64,000 nt of DNA from Pseudomonas syringae (GCF_001698815.1 NZ_LGSI01000050.1:62001-126000), one strand, 5' to 3'. Numbered from the stretch's first letter, positions 33,297 through 42,602 are shown. Notes: generated by a model not told the origin, from the sequence alone. Numbers and translations are program-made.

Positions 33297-34778
33297 TCAA
33301 CGCATCACAAACGGATCCGGCATTGGCTCGGCCGACAGGTTGATCCACACCGTTTTCAGCTCGGTATAGGCCAGCACCGAATCGATGCCGCTTTCGCGAC
33401 CGTAGCCGCTGTTCTTGAAGCCGCCGATAGGCGCCATGGCTGACACGGCGCGATAGGTGTTCACCCAGATGATTCCGGAGCGAACATCCCGGGCCAGACG
33501 ATGGGCGCGGCCCAGGTCCCGGGTCCAGATGCCTGCCGCCAGGCCGAACTGCGAGTCGTTGGCGATGGCCAGCGCCTCAGCTTCGTCCTTGAAGCGAATC
33601 ACCGACGCCACTGGGCCGAACACTTCTTCCTGCATGATCTTCATCGAGTTGCGGTCGCATTCGAACAGCGTCGGCTCGTAGTACCAGCCTTCTGTGTCCA
33701 TCGGCGGTCGCTTGCCGCCAGTCCGCAGGCGCGCACCTTCGGCGAGCGCATCGGCAACCAGACCTTCGACCACCGCCAGTTGTTGCGCGGTAGCCATTGG
33801 CCCCATTTCGCTGGCGTCTTCCTGAGGATTGCCAATGCGGATACGTTTGGCGCGCTCCACCAGGCGTTCAACGAACTCGTCATAGATTTCGTCTTGCACC
33901 AACAACCGCGAACCGGACACACAACTTTGCCCGGACGCGGCGTAGATCCCGGCAATCGCGCCGTTGATGGCGCTGTCCAGATCGGCGTCGGCAAAAATGA
34001 TGTTGGGTGATTTACCACCCAGCTCCAGGGACAACTTGGCGAAGTTCTCGGCACTGCTGCGCACCACGTGGCGGGCGGTCGCCGCGCCACCGGTGAAAGC
34101 AATCTTGCGCACCAGCGGGTGACGGGTCAGGGCCGCGCCGGTACTTGGGCCATAACCGGTCACGACGTTGACCACGCCGGGCGGGATGCCCGCCTCAAGG
34201 GCCAGGCGCGCCAGTTCCAGCACGGTTGCCGAAGCATGTTCCGAAGGTTTGAGGACGATGGTATTGCCTGCAGCCAGTGCGGGGGCGAGCTTGATGGCGG
34301 TCAGATAGAGCGGGCTGTTCCAGGGAATGATCCCGGCCACCACGCCCATGGGTTCGTGCACTGTGTAGGCGAACAGGTCGGGCTTGTCCAGCGGCAGGGT
34401 GCCGCCTTCGAGCTTGTCCGCCAGGCCTGCGGTGTAGTGGAAGAACTCGGGCAGATAGCTGACCTGACCTCGAGTTTCACGAATCAGCTTGCCGTTATCG
34501 CGGCTTTCGAGTTGAGCCAGCTGTTCCTTGTTTTCGGCGATCAGGTCACCGAGCCGACGCAGCAACTTACCCCGCGCCGTAGCGGTCAGCTTGCGCCAGG
34601 CTGGGTTTTCGAACGCCCGCTGAGCGGCCTGCACGGCACGGTCGACATCGGCTTCGTCGGCGTCGGGCAACTCGGCCCAGGGTTGGGCGAGGGCCGGGTT
34701 GAGGCTCTGGAATGTCTTGCCGGAGAGGGCGTCGACCCATTGCCCATCAATACACATCTGAAAGCGCGCGAGCGTCAT
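33297..34778 (-). CDS. NAD(P)-dependent aldehyde dehydrogenase
   Basis: A 493-residue member of the ALDH superfamily. Catalytic residues are readable as Asn154 (IPWN), Glu252 (LELGGKSPN) and the nucleophile Cys286 (GQSCVSGSR); the NAD-site segment is KPSEHASATVLELARL. It would oxidise a (semi)aldehyde product of the pathway to an acid. It overlaps the hydrolase gene by 4 bases and belongs to the operon led by the PF06684 gene. In the Rut pathway the corresponding aldehyde is instead reduced by RutE. The substrate is unknown. Confidence 0.93.
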   Translation of the reverse strand: MTLARFQMCIDGQWVDALSGKTFQSLNPALAQPWAELPDADEADVDRAVQAAQRAFENPAWRKLTATARGKLLRRLGDLIAENKEQLAQLESRDNGKLIRETRGQVSYLPEFFHYTAGLADKLEGGTLPLDKPDLFAYTVHEPMGVVAGIIPWNSPLYLTAIKLAPALAAGNTIVLKPSEHASATVLELARLALEAGIPPGVVNVVTGYGPSTGAALTRHPLVRKIAFTGGAATARHVVRSSAENFAKLSLELGGKSPNIIFADADLDSAINGAIAGIYAASGQSCVSGSRLLVQDEIYDEFVERLVERAKRIRIGNPQEDASEMGPMATAQQLAVVEGLVADALAEGARLRTGGKRPPMDTEGWYYEPTLFECDRNSMKIMQEEVFGPVASVIRFKDEAEALAIANDSQFGLAAGIWTRDLGRAHRLARDVRSGIIWVNTYRAVSAMAPIGGFKNSGYGRESGIDSVLAYTELKTVWINLSAEPMPDPFVMR

Positions 34779-35605
34779 GCAACGATCCCCTTTGCCTGAT
34801 TGTTTACGTCAGCCCTGGTCAGAAACTCCAGCAACACCTGGTTGACCAGACGCGGCGACTCCACCGGCATCATATGCCGCTGTTCGGCGAGCACCGCAAC
34901 TTGCGCACCCGGAATATGCGTGGCCAGTTGCCTTGCCATTTCCGGCGTGGAGCCGGGGTCCAGTTCGCCAGTGGCGATCAGCGTCGGCACTTGAATACGG
35001 CCCAGGTCTTCGGCGCGGTACATATCCTGGGTAGCGAACAAGGTGTACGTCGTCAGATAGCCTTGCGGATCGTTATCAGCCAGTACCTGGCGAATGGCGG
35101 CGATCTGCGCCGGGTTGGCCGCCTGATATTCACGGCTGAACCAGCGCGATAAAGCTTCGGCGGCGTTGGCGTCCGGCCCGTGCTCGGCGGCCTGGCTGGT
35201 GCGGGCAATGACTCCGGCACGTTGCTCGGCAGAGCGATTGAACACGCTGTTGAGAATCACCATGCCGGAAATGCGCTGCGGGAAGTGCAGGGCGAAAGCC
35301 CGCGCGACCAGCCCGCCCATGGAAAAACCGATGACCGTGGCCTGCGCCAGGCCCAGATGGTCGAGCAATTCTTCCAGCTGTTCGGCATAACCACGCAATT
35401 GCGTGTCGGCCGCCGGGCGCGGACTGGCGCCATGACCGAGCATGTCGTACGCGATGACCTGATAGTGCGGAGCCAGACCTACGACCTGGCCGCCCCACAT
35501 CTCTTTGTTCAAACCAACGCCGTGGATCAACACCACGGGATGGCCTTGGCCGGTCGCCAGGTAACTGGTGCCGGCGGGGGTGCGTTCAGCGGTGAGCCGA
35601 ATCAT
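34775..35605 (-). CDS. Alpha/beta hydrolase, RutD/amidase-like
   Basis: A 276-residue alpha/beta-hydrolase-fold protein. The nucleophile elbow GFSMG gives Ser95, the oxyanion HGVG is at 28-31, the acid is probably the Asp in ATGELDPG and the His is in EQRHMMPV. It is similar in size and context to RutD and to ring-fission-product hydrolases, but unlike RutD it keeps the nucleophilic Ser. It overlaps the aldehyde dehydrogenase by ATGA. It is likely to hydrolyse the amide, carbamate or ester produced after oxygenation. Confidence 0.9.
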   Translation of the reverse strand: MIRLTAERTPAGTSYLATGQGHPVVLIHGVGLNKEMWGGQVVGLAPHYQVIAYDMLGHGASPRPAADTQLRGYAEQLEELLDHLGLAQATVIGFSMGGLVARAFALHFPQRISGMVILNSVFNRSAEQRAGVIARTSQAAEHGPDANAAEALSRWFSREYQAANPAQIAAIRQVLADNDPQGYLTTYTLFATQDMYRAEDLGRIQVPTLIATGELDPGSTPEMARQLATHIPGAQVAVLAEQRHMMPVESPRLVNQVLLEFLTRADVNNQAKGIVA

Positions 35606-35628
35606 GGATCGCTCCTGCGCTATGAGTC

Positions 35629-36219
35629 TTACTGGGCTTTCTCGGCGGCCAGGTCTTCAAGATCGATATAGCGGTTACCGATGCGTGGGTGCAGGCGCCC
35701 GCCATTGGCGGCACCGAGGACCACGACGATTTCATCGGCGCGTGGCGCATCTTCGATCTTCATTTCCAGGGTGATGTAGTGCGAGCGCAGGCCTTCGTCA
35801 TCCTTGTGCATCATCGGGATCTGAATCGAAGTGCCGGGGCCGCCGCGTTTGTTGGTGAAGCTCAGGTAGCTCTTGGCTTTCACGGCTTCGCGGTAATGAT
35901 TGCCGAAGCGCAGGGTGTGGATCACTGCCGAGGCATGCTCGATCTCGCCATCGGCACCGACCACCGCCGCTTTGCCATAGGCTTCGATTTTGTCGGCACC
36001 GCCGATGGCGTCAGTCAGGCGCTGGACCATCAATTCACCCAGCGCCGAGCAATTGGCGCGGATTTCCGGCTTCAGATCTTCGACGAAACCACGGCCGAGC
36101 CACGGGTTTTTGATCACCACGGCAAGGCCAATCATGGTCACCGGTTTGTCGGTGGCTTTACCGCCTTCGATGAAGGTTTCCTCGGCGTAGCTGACGATTT
36201 TGCGAATTTCGAAACTCAT
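35629..36219 (-). CDS. PF06684 (amino-acid synthesis, DUF1185) family protein
   Basis: 196 residues, ATG at 36219 with a GGGAGCC site; longer reading would cross the operator. It opens MSFEIRKIVSYAEETFIEGG and contains NPWLGRGFVEDLKPEI, GKAAVVGADGEIEHASAVIHTLRFGNHYR and GGPGTSIQIPMMHKDD, the family's conserved stretches. Structures of the family are described as a Bacillus chorismate-mutase-like fold, which is also the fold type of YjgF/RutC. It is the first gene of the AA_synth-hydrolase-ALDH operon. The reaction is not established; a deaminase or tautomerase-like step analogous to RutC is an inference. Confidence 0.85.
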   Translation of the reverse strand: MSFEIRKIVSYAEETFIEGGKATDKPVTMIGLAVVIKNPWLGRGFVEDLKPEIRANCSALGELMVQRLTDAIGGADKIEAYGKAAVVGADGEIEHASAVIHTLRFGNHYREAVKAKSYLSFTNKRGGPGTSIQIPMMHKDDEGLRSHYITLEMKIEDAPRADEIVVVLGAANGGRLHPRIGNRYIDLEDLAAEKAQ

Positions 36220-36260
36220 GAGTGGCTCCCAGACAGGGTTATTGGTGTGTATTGCGTCTG

Positions 36261-36272
36261 ATGGTATACCAT
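36261..36272. promoter_or_regulatory. Regulon operator 4 (AA_synth operon promoter)
   Basis: ATGGTATACCAT is an exact 12-bp palindrome, 42 bases upstream of the PF06684 ATG. On the minus strand it follows TTGCAC and TATTAT elements in the same relative positions as TTGCAA and TATTAC at operator 1. Confidence 0.8.
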
Positions 36273-36470
36273 AATATCTAGCGTGCAAATCTTTCTGCAT
36301 ACGTCAGAGGTCAAATCCGCTGGACGCGATTCTGTGGGGGCAGTTTGCTGCCGGGATTGCGGGGGGAGGGTAACGCGACGTAAGGCACCCGAATCGCCTT
36401 CGAATCGCCTTCGCCGGGGTGTAAGGTAGGCAGGCAATCCCTTTCTCTTAACTGAAATGGAGGTAACTGT

Positions 36471-36659
36471 ATGAGCACGCCCATGCTCTCGAAGATGCAA
36501 ATCAATGGTTATCAAGTCATCAGCGTTAATAACGGTCCGTGGAAAGTCTGTACCAAGGATGATCGACTGGGTTCTTTCGGCACCCGACAAGAGGCCTTGG
36601 CCTATGCAGCCTCATTGCCGGCCTATCAGGCCAGGGTTCAGCGAGCGGAGCGCCCGTAA
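36471..36659 (+). CDS. Small hypothetical protein (62 residues)
   Basis: ATG at 36471 with a strong GGAGG site and a strong terminator 18 bases after the stop, so a monocistronic real gene. The protein reads QINGYQVISVNNGPWKVCTKDD then LGSFGTRQEALAYAASL, a small beta-beta-alpha pattern like DUF2188-type domains. There is no signal peptide. The function is unknown. Confidence 0.75.
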   Translation: MSTPMLSKMQINGYQVISVNNGPWKVCTKDDRLGSFGTRQEALAYAASLPAYQARVQRAERP

Positions 36660-36676
36660 TTCCGATCAGCGCATGT

Positions 36677-36703
36677 AGCCTCGGTAAACACCGGGGCTTT
36701 TTT
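36677..36703 (+). terminator. Intrinsic terminator after the 62-residue gene
   Basis: Nine-bp stem AGCCTCGGT / ACCGGGGCT (one G-T pair), loop AAAC, followed by TTTTTT. Confidence 0.88.
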
Positions 36704-36834
36704 GGCTCGCCGTTCGTCCGCCTAAACAACGATCAGGCAAACTTTCTACGAAGTGCTGTTTCGTAATCAATGGCACCGGTCGGCGCTGTCCGACTGCGTG
36801 CCATTGTTCAGATGATTAACGAGACGCAGAAGAG

Positions 36835-37068
36835 ATGAACATCGAAACACTGATCCTCACCGAACCCGTCAAACGCCAGGTAATGCGCCTGCTCAGACAA
36901 ATAGAACAAGCAAACTCCATGATCCAGGCAGTAAAGTCTGGCGCACGTGCCGATGGGTTCGTGCTCGGCCTGGAGGCTTCGGGAACGATGAGTCACAGTG
37001 AAATAGACAACTTGCATGTGTTCTTCGAAACAGCGCTTGAGGCCCGTTTGAGAGCGCTCGTGCAATGA
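36835..37068 (+). CDS. Small hypothetical protein (77 residues)
   Basis: ATG at 36835 with AGAAGAG close upstream. It is mostly helical (PVKRQVMRLLRQIEQANSMIQAVKSG, MSHSEIDNLHVFFETALEARLRALV). No family is recognised. It converges on the 74-residue gene at 37093. Confidence 0.6.
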   Translation: MNIETLILTEPVKRQVMRLLRQIEQANSMIQAVKSGARADGFVLGLEASGTMSHSEIDNLHVFFETALEARLRALVQ

Positions 37069-37092
37069 ACGAAAAGGGCGTTTAAATGAAAC

Positions 37093-37317
37093 TCATGACT
37101 CTGTCCACTGCACATCACTCAAGCCGAATTGCTCGGCTTTGGGTTTACTGATAACGGGTACTTTGTCCATACGGTATTTGGGTATCTGGCCAAATCCCGC
37201 ATCCACGGCTGCCCAGTTCCAGGCTGACGCATTGTCCATTGCCTGAGCGCAGACATAGAAGCTCTTGTACTTGCCGTGCAATAAATAGTCGATCCGGTAA
37301 TGTCTGGAATGATGCAT
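37093..37317 (-). CDS. Small hypothetical protein (74 residues)
   Basis: ATG at 37317 with GAGGGG 8 bases upstream. The sequence (RIDYLLHGKYKSFYVCAQAMDNASAWNWAAVDAG, IPKYRMDKVPVISKPKAEQFGLSDVQW) looks like a conserved Pseudomonas small-protein family, possibly DUF6555; I am not certain. No function is known. The 193 bases beyond it (37318-37510) contain no feature I can support. Confidence 0.65.
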   Translation of the reverse strand: MHHSRHYRIDYLLHGKYKSFYVCAQAMDNASAWNWAAVDAGFGQIPKYRMDKVPVISKPKAEQFGLSDVQWTES

Positions 37318-37510
37318 GTCTGCATCCCCTCTGTTGTTGATGTCGTCGATAGATGGAGTCCTGGTAGTTGAGAAAATTCGCGACTTCCGATGATCGGCAT
37401 ATCGCGCTAAGTTACCGGAATAAGCGATAGCAATCCGATATCAATCTTCGCCGGTTGAGCATTCATTCGTCTGGATTTTGCTTGCTTAATCTAACCATTC
37501 ATTTGAAGGG

Positions 37511-38038
37511 CTATATAGGTGCGGCGGCGGGCAGGCCATGATAACTGCGATCAAAATACACCAGCGCTGCTGCGTCGTTCTGTCGACGCAGGGCCAATAC
37601 TTCGCAGAACAGAATGTCATGTGTGCCGACACTCATCGTCTGGCTGACCCGGCAATCAAACGAAGCGGCAGCACCGTCCAGGACCGGCGCACCGGTCACC
37701 CATTCAGACCATCGTGCGGCGGCGAAGCGTTCGGCCATCGGCGTCTTGCCGCCGAAAAGATTGGACAGCTCGCGCTGATCGCTGGTCAGGGTATTGATGC
37801 ACAAGGTTGCATGGGCGGTCAGCGCCGGATGCACCGAAGCCGAGCGATTCAGGCACACCAGCAGGGTCGGCGGCGAATCGGTAACGCTGCACACCGCTGT
37901 GGCGGTGAAACCGAAACGGCCGTGAGGCCCATCGGTGGTAATGACGTTGACGGCGGCAGCCAGGCCGGCCATGGCGTCGCGAAAATCCTGCTGTGCAATC
38001 GGCGCTGGCGCGGCAACGGCGAGTTTGGCTATTTGCAT
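37511..38038 (-). CDS. rutF: FMN reductase of the pyrimidine pathway
   Basis: A 175-residue flavin reductase-like protein ending the rut operon. Marks are FRDAMAGLAAAVNVITTDGPHGRFGFTATAVCSVTDSPPTLLVC and HDILFCEVLALRR. It regenerates reduced FMN for RutA. It differs clearly from the two 161-residue flavin reductases at 24596 and 32689. It lies 14 bases after rutD, with no rutE between them and no rutG after it. Confidence 0.93.
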   Translation of the reverse strand: MQIAKLAVAAPAPIAQQDFRDAMAGLAAAVNVITTDGPHGRFGFTATAVCSVTDSPPTLLVCLNRSASVHPALTAHATLCINTLTSDQRELSNLFGGKTPMAERFAAARWSEWVTGAPVLDGAAASFDCRVSQTMSVGTHDILFCEVLALRRQNDAAALVYFDRSYHGLPAAAPI

Positions 38039-38052
38039 GTCAGTGTCTCCGC

Positions 38053-38832
38053 TCAGGCCTGGCTGGCCAGATAGTCAAGAAGTACGCGATTGAAAGGCTC
38101 CACGTCACTGACGCTGGAGGCATGACCGCCGTAGTTGAGCAATGCCAGGCGCGCGTTACAGAGGTTGTCGGCCAGATGTTGCGAACGCTGCCACGGCACG
38201 AGCATGTCGTCGCGATTGGCGATCAGCAGGGCAGGCGTTTTGATCTGGTCGAGCTGCTGTTCAATGTTGAAGGCTTGCAAGGCGGCGATGCGCCGCAGCA
38301 GGTTGTCGGTTTCCGGGAAGTGCGCCAAGGCGTGCGCTTCATCTTCGGCCAGCTGTGCGCTGTGCGCGGCGATCCAGTCGGCGGGGTACAAAAACAGCGC
38401 CTGGGCCTGAACGTAAGCGGCCGGGCCGGTATCGCGCAGCAGATTTTTGCGGATCGCGAAGCAGCGTTCACTGTGGGGATTCGGGCTGCTCCAGGCGTTG
38501 ATCAACACCATGCTTTGCAGCAGTTGCGGGCGTTGCAGCGCCACTTGCAGTCCAACCAATCCACCCAGCGCATGGCCGATGAAGTGACATTGCCGGATAT
38601 CCAGTTCATCGAGCATTTCCAGCAACTCACCGGCCATGCTCGCAATCGAATAATCTTCGGCAAGGCTGGCCGGACTGCGCCCGGTTCCGGCCTGGTCGTA
38701 GACCACGACGCGGTATTGCTCAGTGAGCACCGGCAACTGCGGCGCCCAGAAGCGTGCTGAACCACCCAGACCGGAACTCAACACCAGCGTCGGTGCATCT
38801 GCTGCCTGACAGCCGAGTATTTCGTAGTGCAT
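38053..38832 (-). CDS. rutD: Aminoacrylate hydrolase-like RutD
   Basis: A 259-residue alpha/beta-hydrolase-fold protein. The position of the usual nucleophile is GHALGG, with Ala for Ser. The same GHALG occurs in E. coli RutD as I recall it, so this is a family trait, not a defect. Other marks are VVYDQAGTGRSP, LFLYPADWIAAH and YGGHASSVSD. It speeds conversion of aminoacrylate to malonic semialdehyde and ammonium. It is separated from rutC by 45 bases. Confidence 0.93.
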   Translation of the reverse strand: MHYEILGCQAADAPTLVLSSGLGGSARFWAPQLPVLTEQYRVVVYDQAGTGRSPASLAEDYSIASMAGELLEMLDELDIRQCHFIGHALGGLVGLQVALQRPQLLQSMVLINAWSSPNPHSERCFAIRKNLLRDTGPAAYVQAQALFLYPADWIAAHSAQLAEDEAHALAHFPETDNLLRRIAALQAFNIEQQLDQIKTPALLIANRDDMLVPWQRSQHLADNLCNARLALLNYGGHASSVSDVEPFNRVLLDYLASQA

Positions 38833-38877
38833 GCAAGACTCCAGCGCGGACGCTCGTGCGTCCGCTTCGTTATAGGT

Positions 38878-39261
38878 TCAGCCGATGTGCGCGATGCTGG
38901 CAATTTCGATCAAGGCGTCGGGTTTCACCAGGCCGCACTGGATGCAATAGCGCGCCGGTTTTTCCCCGGCGAAGTATTCGGCATACACCTCGTTGACCTT
39001 GGCGTAATCCGCCCAGTCGCGAATCATGATCATGTTGAAGGTCACGTCATCCATCGTGCCGCCCGCTGTTTCGATCACGCTTTTTATGGTCTCCAGAACG
39101 TGGCGGGTCTGCGCCGTTGCATCGCCGACATGAACCACATTGTTGTCCTTGTCGAAGGGCAGGGTGCCGGAAACATACAGCACGCCATCCGCCATGGAAC
39201 CGGGCACGAAGGGCGCGATGGGCTTGCTGGTGCCGGCGGGAATGATTGATTTCTTGGCCAT
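38878..39261 (-). CDS. rutC: Aminoacrylate deaminase, YjgF/RidA family
   Basis: A 127-residue RidA-like trimer-forming protein: PGSMADGVLYVSGTLPFDKDNNVVHVGDATAQTRHVLETI and the end stretch YCIQCGLVKPDALIEIASIAHIG. In the Rut scheme it acts on peroxyaminoacrylate/aminoacrylate. It lies 11 bases after rutB. Confidence 0.94.
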   Translation of the reverse strand: MAKKSIIPAGTSKPIAPFVPGSMADGVLYVSGTLPFDKDNNVVHVGDATAQTRHVLETIKSVIETAGGTMDDVTFNMIMIRDWADYAKVNEVYAEYFAGEKPARYCIQCGLVKPDALIEIASIAHIG

Positions 39262-39272
39262 GATGAAACTCC

Positions 39273-40012
39273 TCAGATCGCAGCGGTTTGAGTGCTAAAG
39301 GTGGTGCAGAAATCCTCGACGCTGGACACCCAGCCAAAGAAGGTTTCGATGTTGAACAACGCAGCCTGCTGGGCAAAGTCAGGTCCGGCCTGGTGGGTTG
39401 CATCGGCCAGCACCACGCCAAAGTATTCGAGGAAGAAACCATCACGCAGAGTCGATTCGACGCAGACGTTGGTGGCGATGCCGGTGAACACCAGATTGCG
39501 GATGCCGCGGCTGCGCAACAGGCTGTCGAAGTTGGTATTGAAAAAACCGCTGTAGCGGGTTTTCGGCACCACGATGTCGCCAGGCTGCGGCTGCAATTCA
39601 TCCACCAGCTGATAATCCCAGCCACCTTTGGCGAGCAACTTGCCTTGCAGTTCAGGACGCTTGCGCATGGTTTTCAGTGCGTTGGATTTATGCCAGTTGG
39701 GCGAACCAGGACCGCCAGCTTCGACGTAATCCGGGTCCCAGCCGTTCTGGAAAAAGATCACCGGCATCCCGGCGGCCCGAGCGGCCACCAGGGCTTTCTG
39801 GATATTGGCAATGACCGGTCCGGTGCTGCTGACATCGAAACCGGCGAGGTCCAGATAACCGCCCAGTGTTGAATAGGCGTTCTGCATGTCGACCACGATC
39901 AAAGCGGTCTCGCTGGCCTTCATGCTCAGCGCTTCAGGACGTGCGGGCAGTTGCCGGGTCGGCGATGTGGATTCCGGCAGCAGATAACCGGAAGTGTGCG
40001 CGGGTGCATTCA

Positions 40013-40013
<1 letters not shown>
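39273..40013 (-). CDS. rutB: Ureidoacrylate amidohydrolase, isochorismatase fold
   Basis: 246 residues. The Asp-Lys-Cys triad is readable as Asp42 (VVDMQNAY), Lys151 (KTRYSGFF) and Cys184 (TNVCVEST), and the Rut-typical opening PARPEALSM is present. It hydrolyses (peroxy)ureidoacrylate, releasing carbamate. Its start overlaps the rutA stop (TGATG). Confidence 0.95.
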
Positions 40014-41095
<1,082 letters not shown>

Positions 41096-41166
41096 GAGAA
41101 GGCCTCTTGCATGCGAACGATGATTGCGCTGCCCGGAGAGTCGGGTACACGGTACACATTGGCTTC

Positions 41167-41182
41167 TGCATGAAGCAGGCCA
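41167..41182 (-). promoter_or_regulatory. Sigma-54 promoter of rutABCDF
   Basis: On the minus strand TGGCCTGCTTCATGCA has GG and GC in the -24/-12 register, with start near 41155 and a leader of about 60 bases. It is supported by the matching promoter at 42693, which has identical distances to the upstream boxes. Confidence 0.68.
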
Positions 41183-41236
41183 GATTTTTTTAGTCTATTT
41201 AAAACAATAGCTTGGTAAATAATTGCGAAGATTTCA

Positions 41237-41248
41237 GACCATTTGGTC
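41237..41248. promoter_or_regulatory. RutR box upstream of rutA
   Basis: GACCATTTGGTC: perfect half-sites GACCA/TGGTC with 2-base spacing, matching the RutR consensus TTGACCA-N2-TGGTCAA in its core. It lies 55 bases from the sigma-54 element. Confidence 0.8.
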
Positions 41249-41257
41249 CAGGTTAGA

Positions 41258-41272
41258 GCACTTGGTTTGTGC
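41258..41272. promoter_or_regulatory. NtrC box upstream of rutA
   Basis: GCACTTGGTTTGTGC: an exact GCAC-N7-GTGC NtrC site, 9 bases beyond the RutR box and about 105 bases upstream of the expected transcript start. Confidence 0.78.
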
Positions 41273-41311
41273 GCGACGCACGGGGATGGGGCAGAAACGC
41301 CGAACACGATC

Positions 41312-41417
41312 TGTTGGAACGAGGCTTGCCCGCGAATCGATAGTCCAGCCGATATTTTGTATCGCCTGAAATAACGATTCGCGAGCAAGGTGGATCGCCA
41401 CCCCGGTCGCTCCCACA
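41312..41417. repeat. REP pair with an expanded second unit
   Basis: REP units at 41312-41339 and, inverted, 41375-41417. The second has extra bases (GTGGATCGCCACCC) in the middle, itself a small hairpin. The 413-base gap 41096-41508 holds this, the rutA control sites and the rutR leader. Confidence 0.75.
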
Positions 41418-41508
41418 CAAGTTCACTCCATATTAGATGCTGCAAATACCCAAGAGGTGTCTTGCGGGGTAAAGTGCCCCCGTACGCACTATCGAATCGG
41501 TCGTAAAC

Positions 41509-42261
41509 GTGAATAACGAAACTCCAGCCACGCCGCCCAAACCTCTCAAACGCACGCGTGTGGTCAAGCCCAAGGTCGCTGCGATCAAAGCCAAATCTGT
41601 CGCAAAGGACAAGGGGACGCGGGCCGCCAGTGCTTCCACGCTGAACCGTCGCACGCGTTTGGTAGAAGGCAAGCGCACGGCGATTCTCGAAGCAGCGCTG
41701 GAGATTTTTTCTCGTTTCGGCTTGCACGGCACCAGTCTGGATCAGGTCGCGAGCATGGCCGACGTGTCCAAGACCAACCTGCTTTATTACTTCAGCAGCA
41801 AGGAAGAGCTGTACACCAGCGTGCTGCGTCAGTTGCTGGACGTCTGGCTTAAACCGCTGCGCGGGTTCAGCGCCGAGCAGGACCCGATCCAGGCGATCAG
41901 CGACTACATTCAGGTCAAGCTGGAATTGTCCCGTGATCACCCGGCCGAATCCCGCTTGTTCTGCCTGGAAATCATTCAGGGTGCACCGCTGATGCTCGCT
42001 GAACTTGAGCAGCCGTTGCGCGATATCGTCGAAGCCAAGGTGGCGGTGATTCAGGGCTGGATCGATGCCGGCAAGCTGGCGCCTATCGAGCCGCACCATC
42101 TGATTTTTTCCCTGTGGGCGACCACTCAGCACTACGCAGACTTCGCCCGGCAGATCAGTGCAGTGACCGGCAATTCTCTGCAAGACCCGGCGTTCTTCAC
42201 CCAGACCCTGGAGAATCTGCAAGGGTTGATCCTTAATGGGATTAAACCCCGTCAAGGCTGA
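41509..42261 (+). CDS. rutR: TetR-family regulator RutR
   Basis: 250 residues from a GTG at 41509. The TetR DNA-binding domain is at about 55-105 (KRTAILEAALEIFSRFGLHGTSLDQVASMADVSKTNLLYYF) and the C-terminal domain is the RutR-like TetR_C type (CLEIIQGAPLMLAELEQPLRDIVEAKVAVIQGWIDAG). It is some 40 residues longer than E. coli RutR because of a Lys/Arg/Ala-rich N-terminal tail. It lies between the two operons that carry RutR boxes. It binds uracil/thymine in E. coli to relieve repression. Confidence 0.93.
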   Translation: MNNETPATPPKPLKRTRVVKPKVAAIKAKSVAKDKGTRAASASTLNRRTRLVEGKRTAILEAALEIFSRFGLHGTSLDQVASMADVSKTNLLYYFSSKEELYTSVLRQLLDVWLKPLRGFSAEQDPIQAISDYIQVKLELSRDHPAESRLFCLEIIQGAPLMLAELEQPLRDIVEAKVAVIQGWIDAGKLAPIEPHHLIFSLWATTQHYADFARQISAVTGNSLQDPAFFTQTLENLQGLILNGIKPRQG

Positions 42262-42302
42262 GCCTCGCGCTGAGTAGGAAGGTGTCAGTTCAGCCGACGC
42301 GA

Positions 42303-42560
42303 TCCCTGTGGGACCGGATTTATCCGGGAAGAGGCCGGGACAGGCTCCGACTATTTCGCTGACTGAACCGACGCCTTCCCGGATAAATCCGGTCCCACCA
42401 GATCGCGCCGATTTTGAAATTGTAGGAGCGAATTTATTCGCGAAGGCGTCAGTCCAGTCGACACCTCTGGCGGCCGAATTGAAGCAGGATCCGTTGGAGC
42501 GAGGCTTGCCCGCGAAGGCGTCAGTTCTGCCGACGCGATCCTGTGGGACCGGATTTATCA
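42303..42560. repeat. Cluster of five REP units
   Basis: Units begin near 42305 (TGTGGGACCGGATTTATCCG), 42380 (inverted copy), 42420 (TGTAGGAGCGAATTTATTCG), 42490 (GTTGGAGCGAGGCTTGCCCG) and 42540 (a truncated first-type unit). They belong to three sequence variants. Together with the control sites that follow, they fill the 518-base gap 42262-42779, which has no gene. Confidence 0.82.
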
Positions 42561-42602
42561 ATGACCCAAATCAACCCCCGTGCCCGCTTTTCGTGCCATC
42601 GC

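Noticed and set aside
38053..38832. RutD lacks the nucleophilic serine (GHALGG), suggesting an inactive gene
   Set aside because: The same Ala is found in E. coli RutD as I recall it, so it is a family feature.
42303..42560. Repeated palindromes that could be read as a small CRISPR array
   Set aside because: Units are of several variants, alternate in orientation and have irregular spacing; they are REP elements and no cas gene is present.
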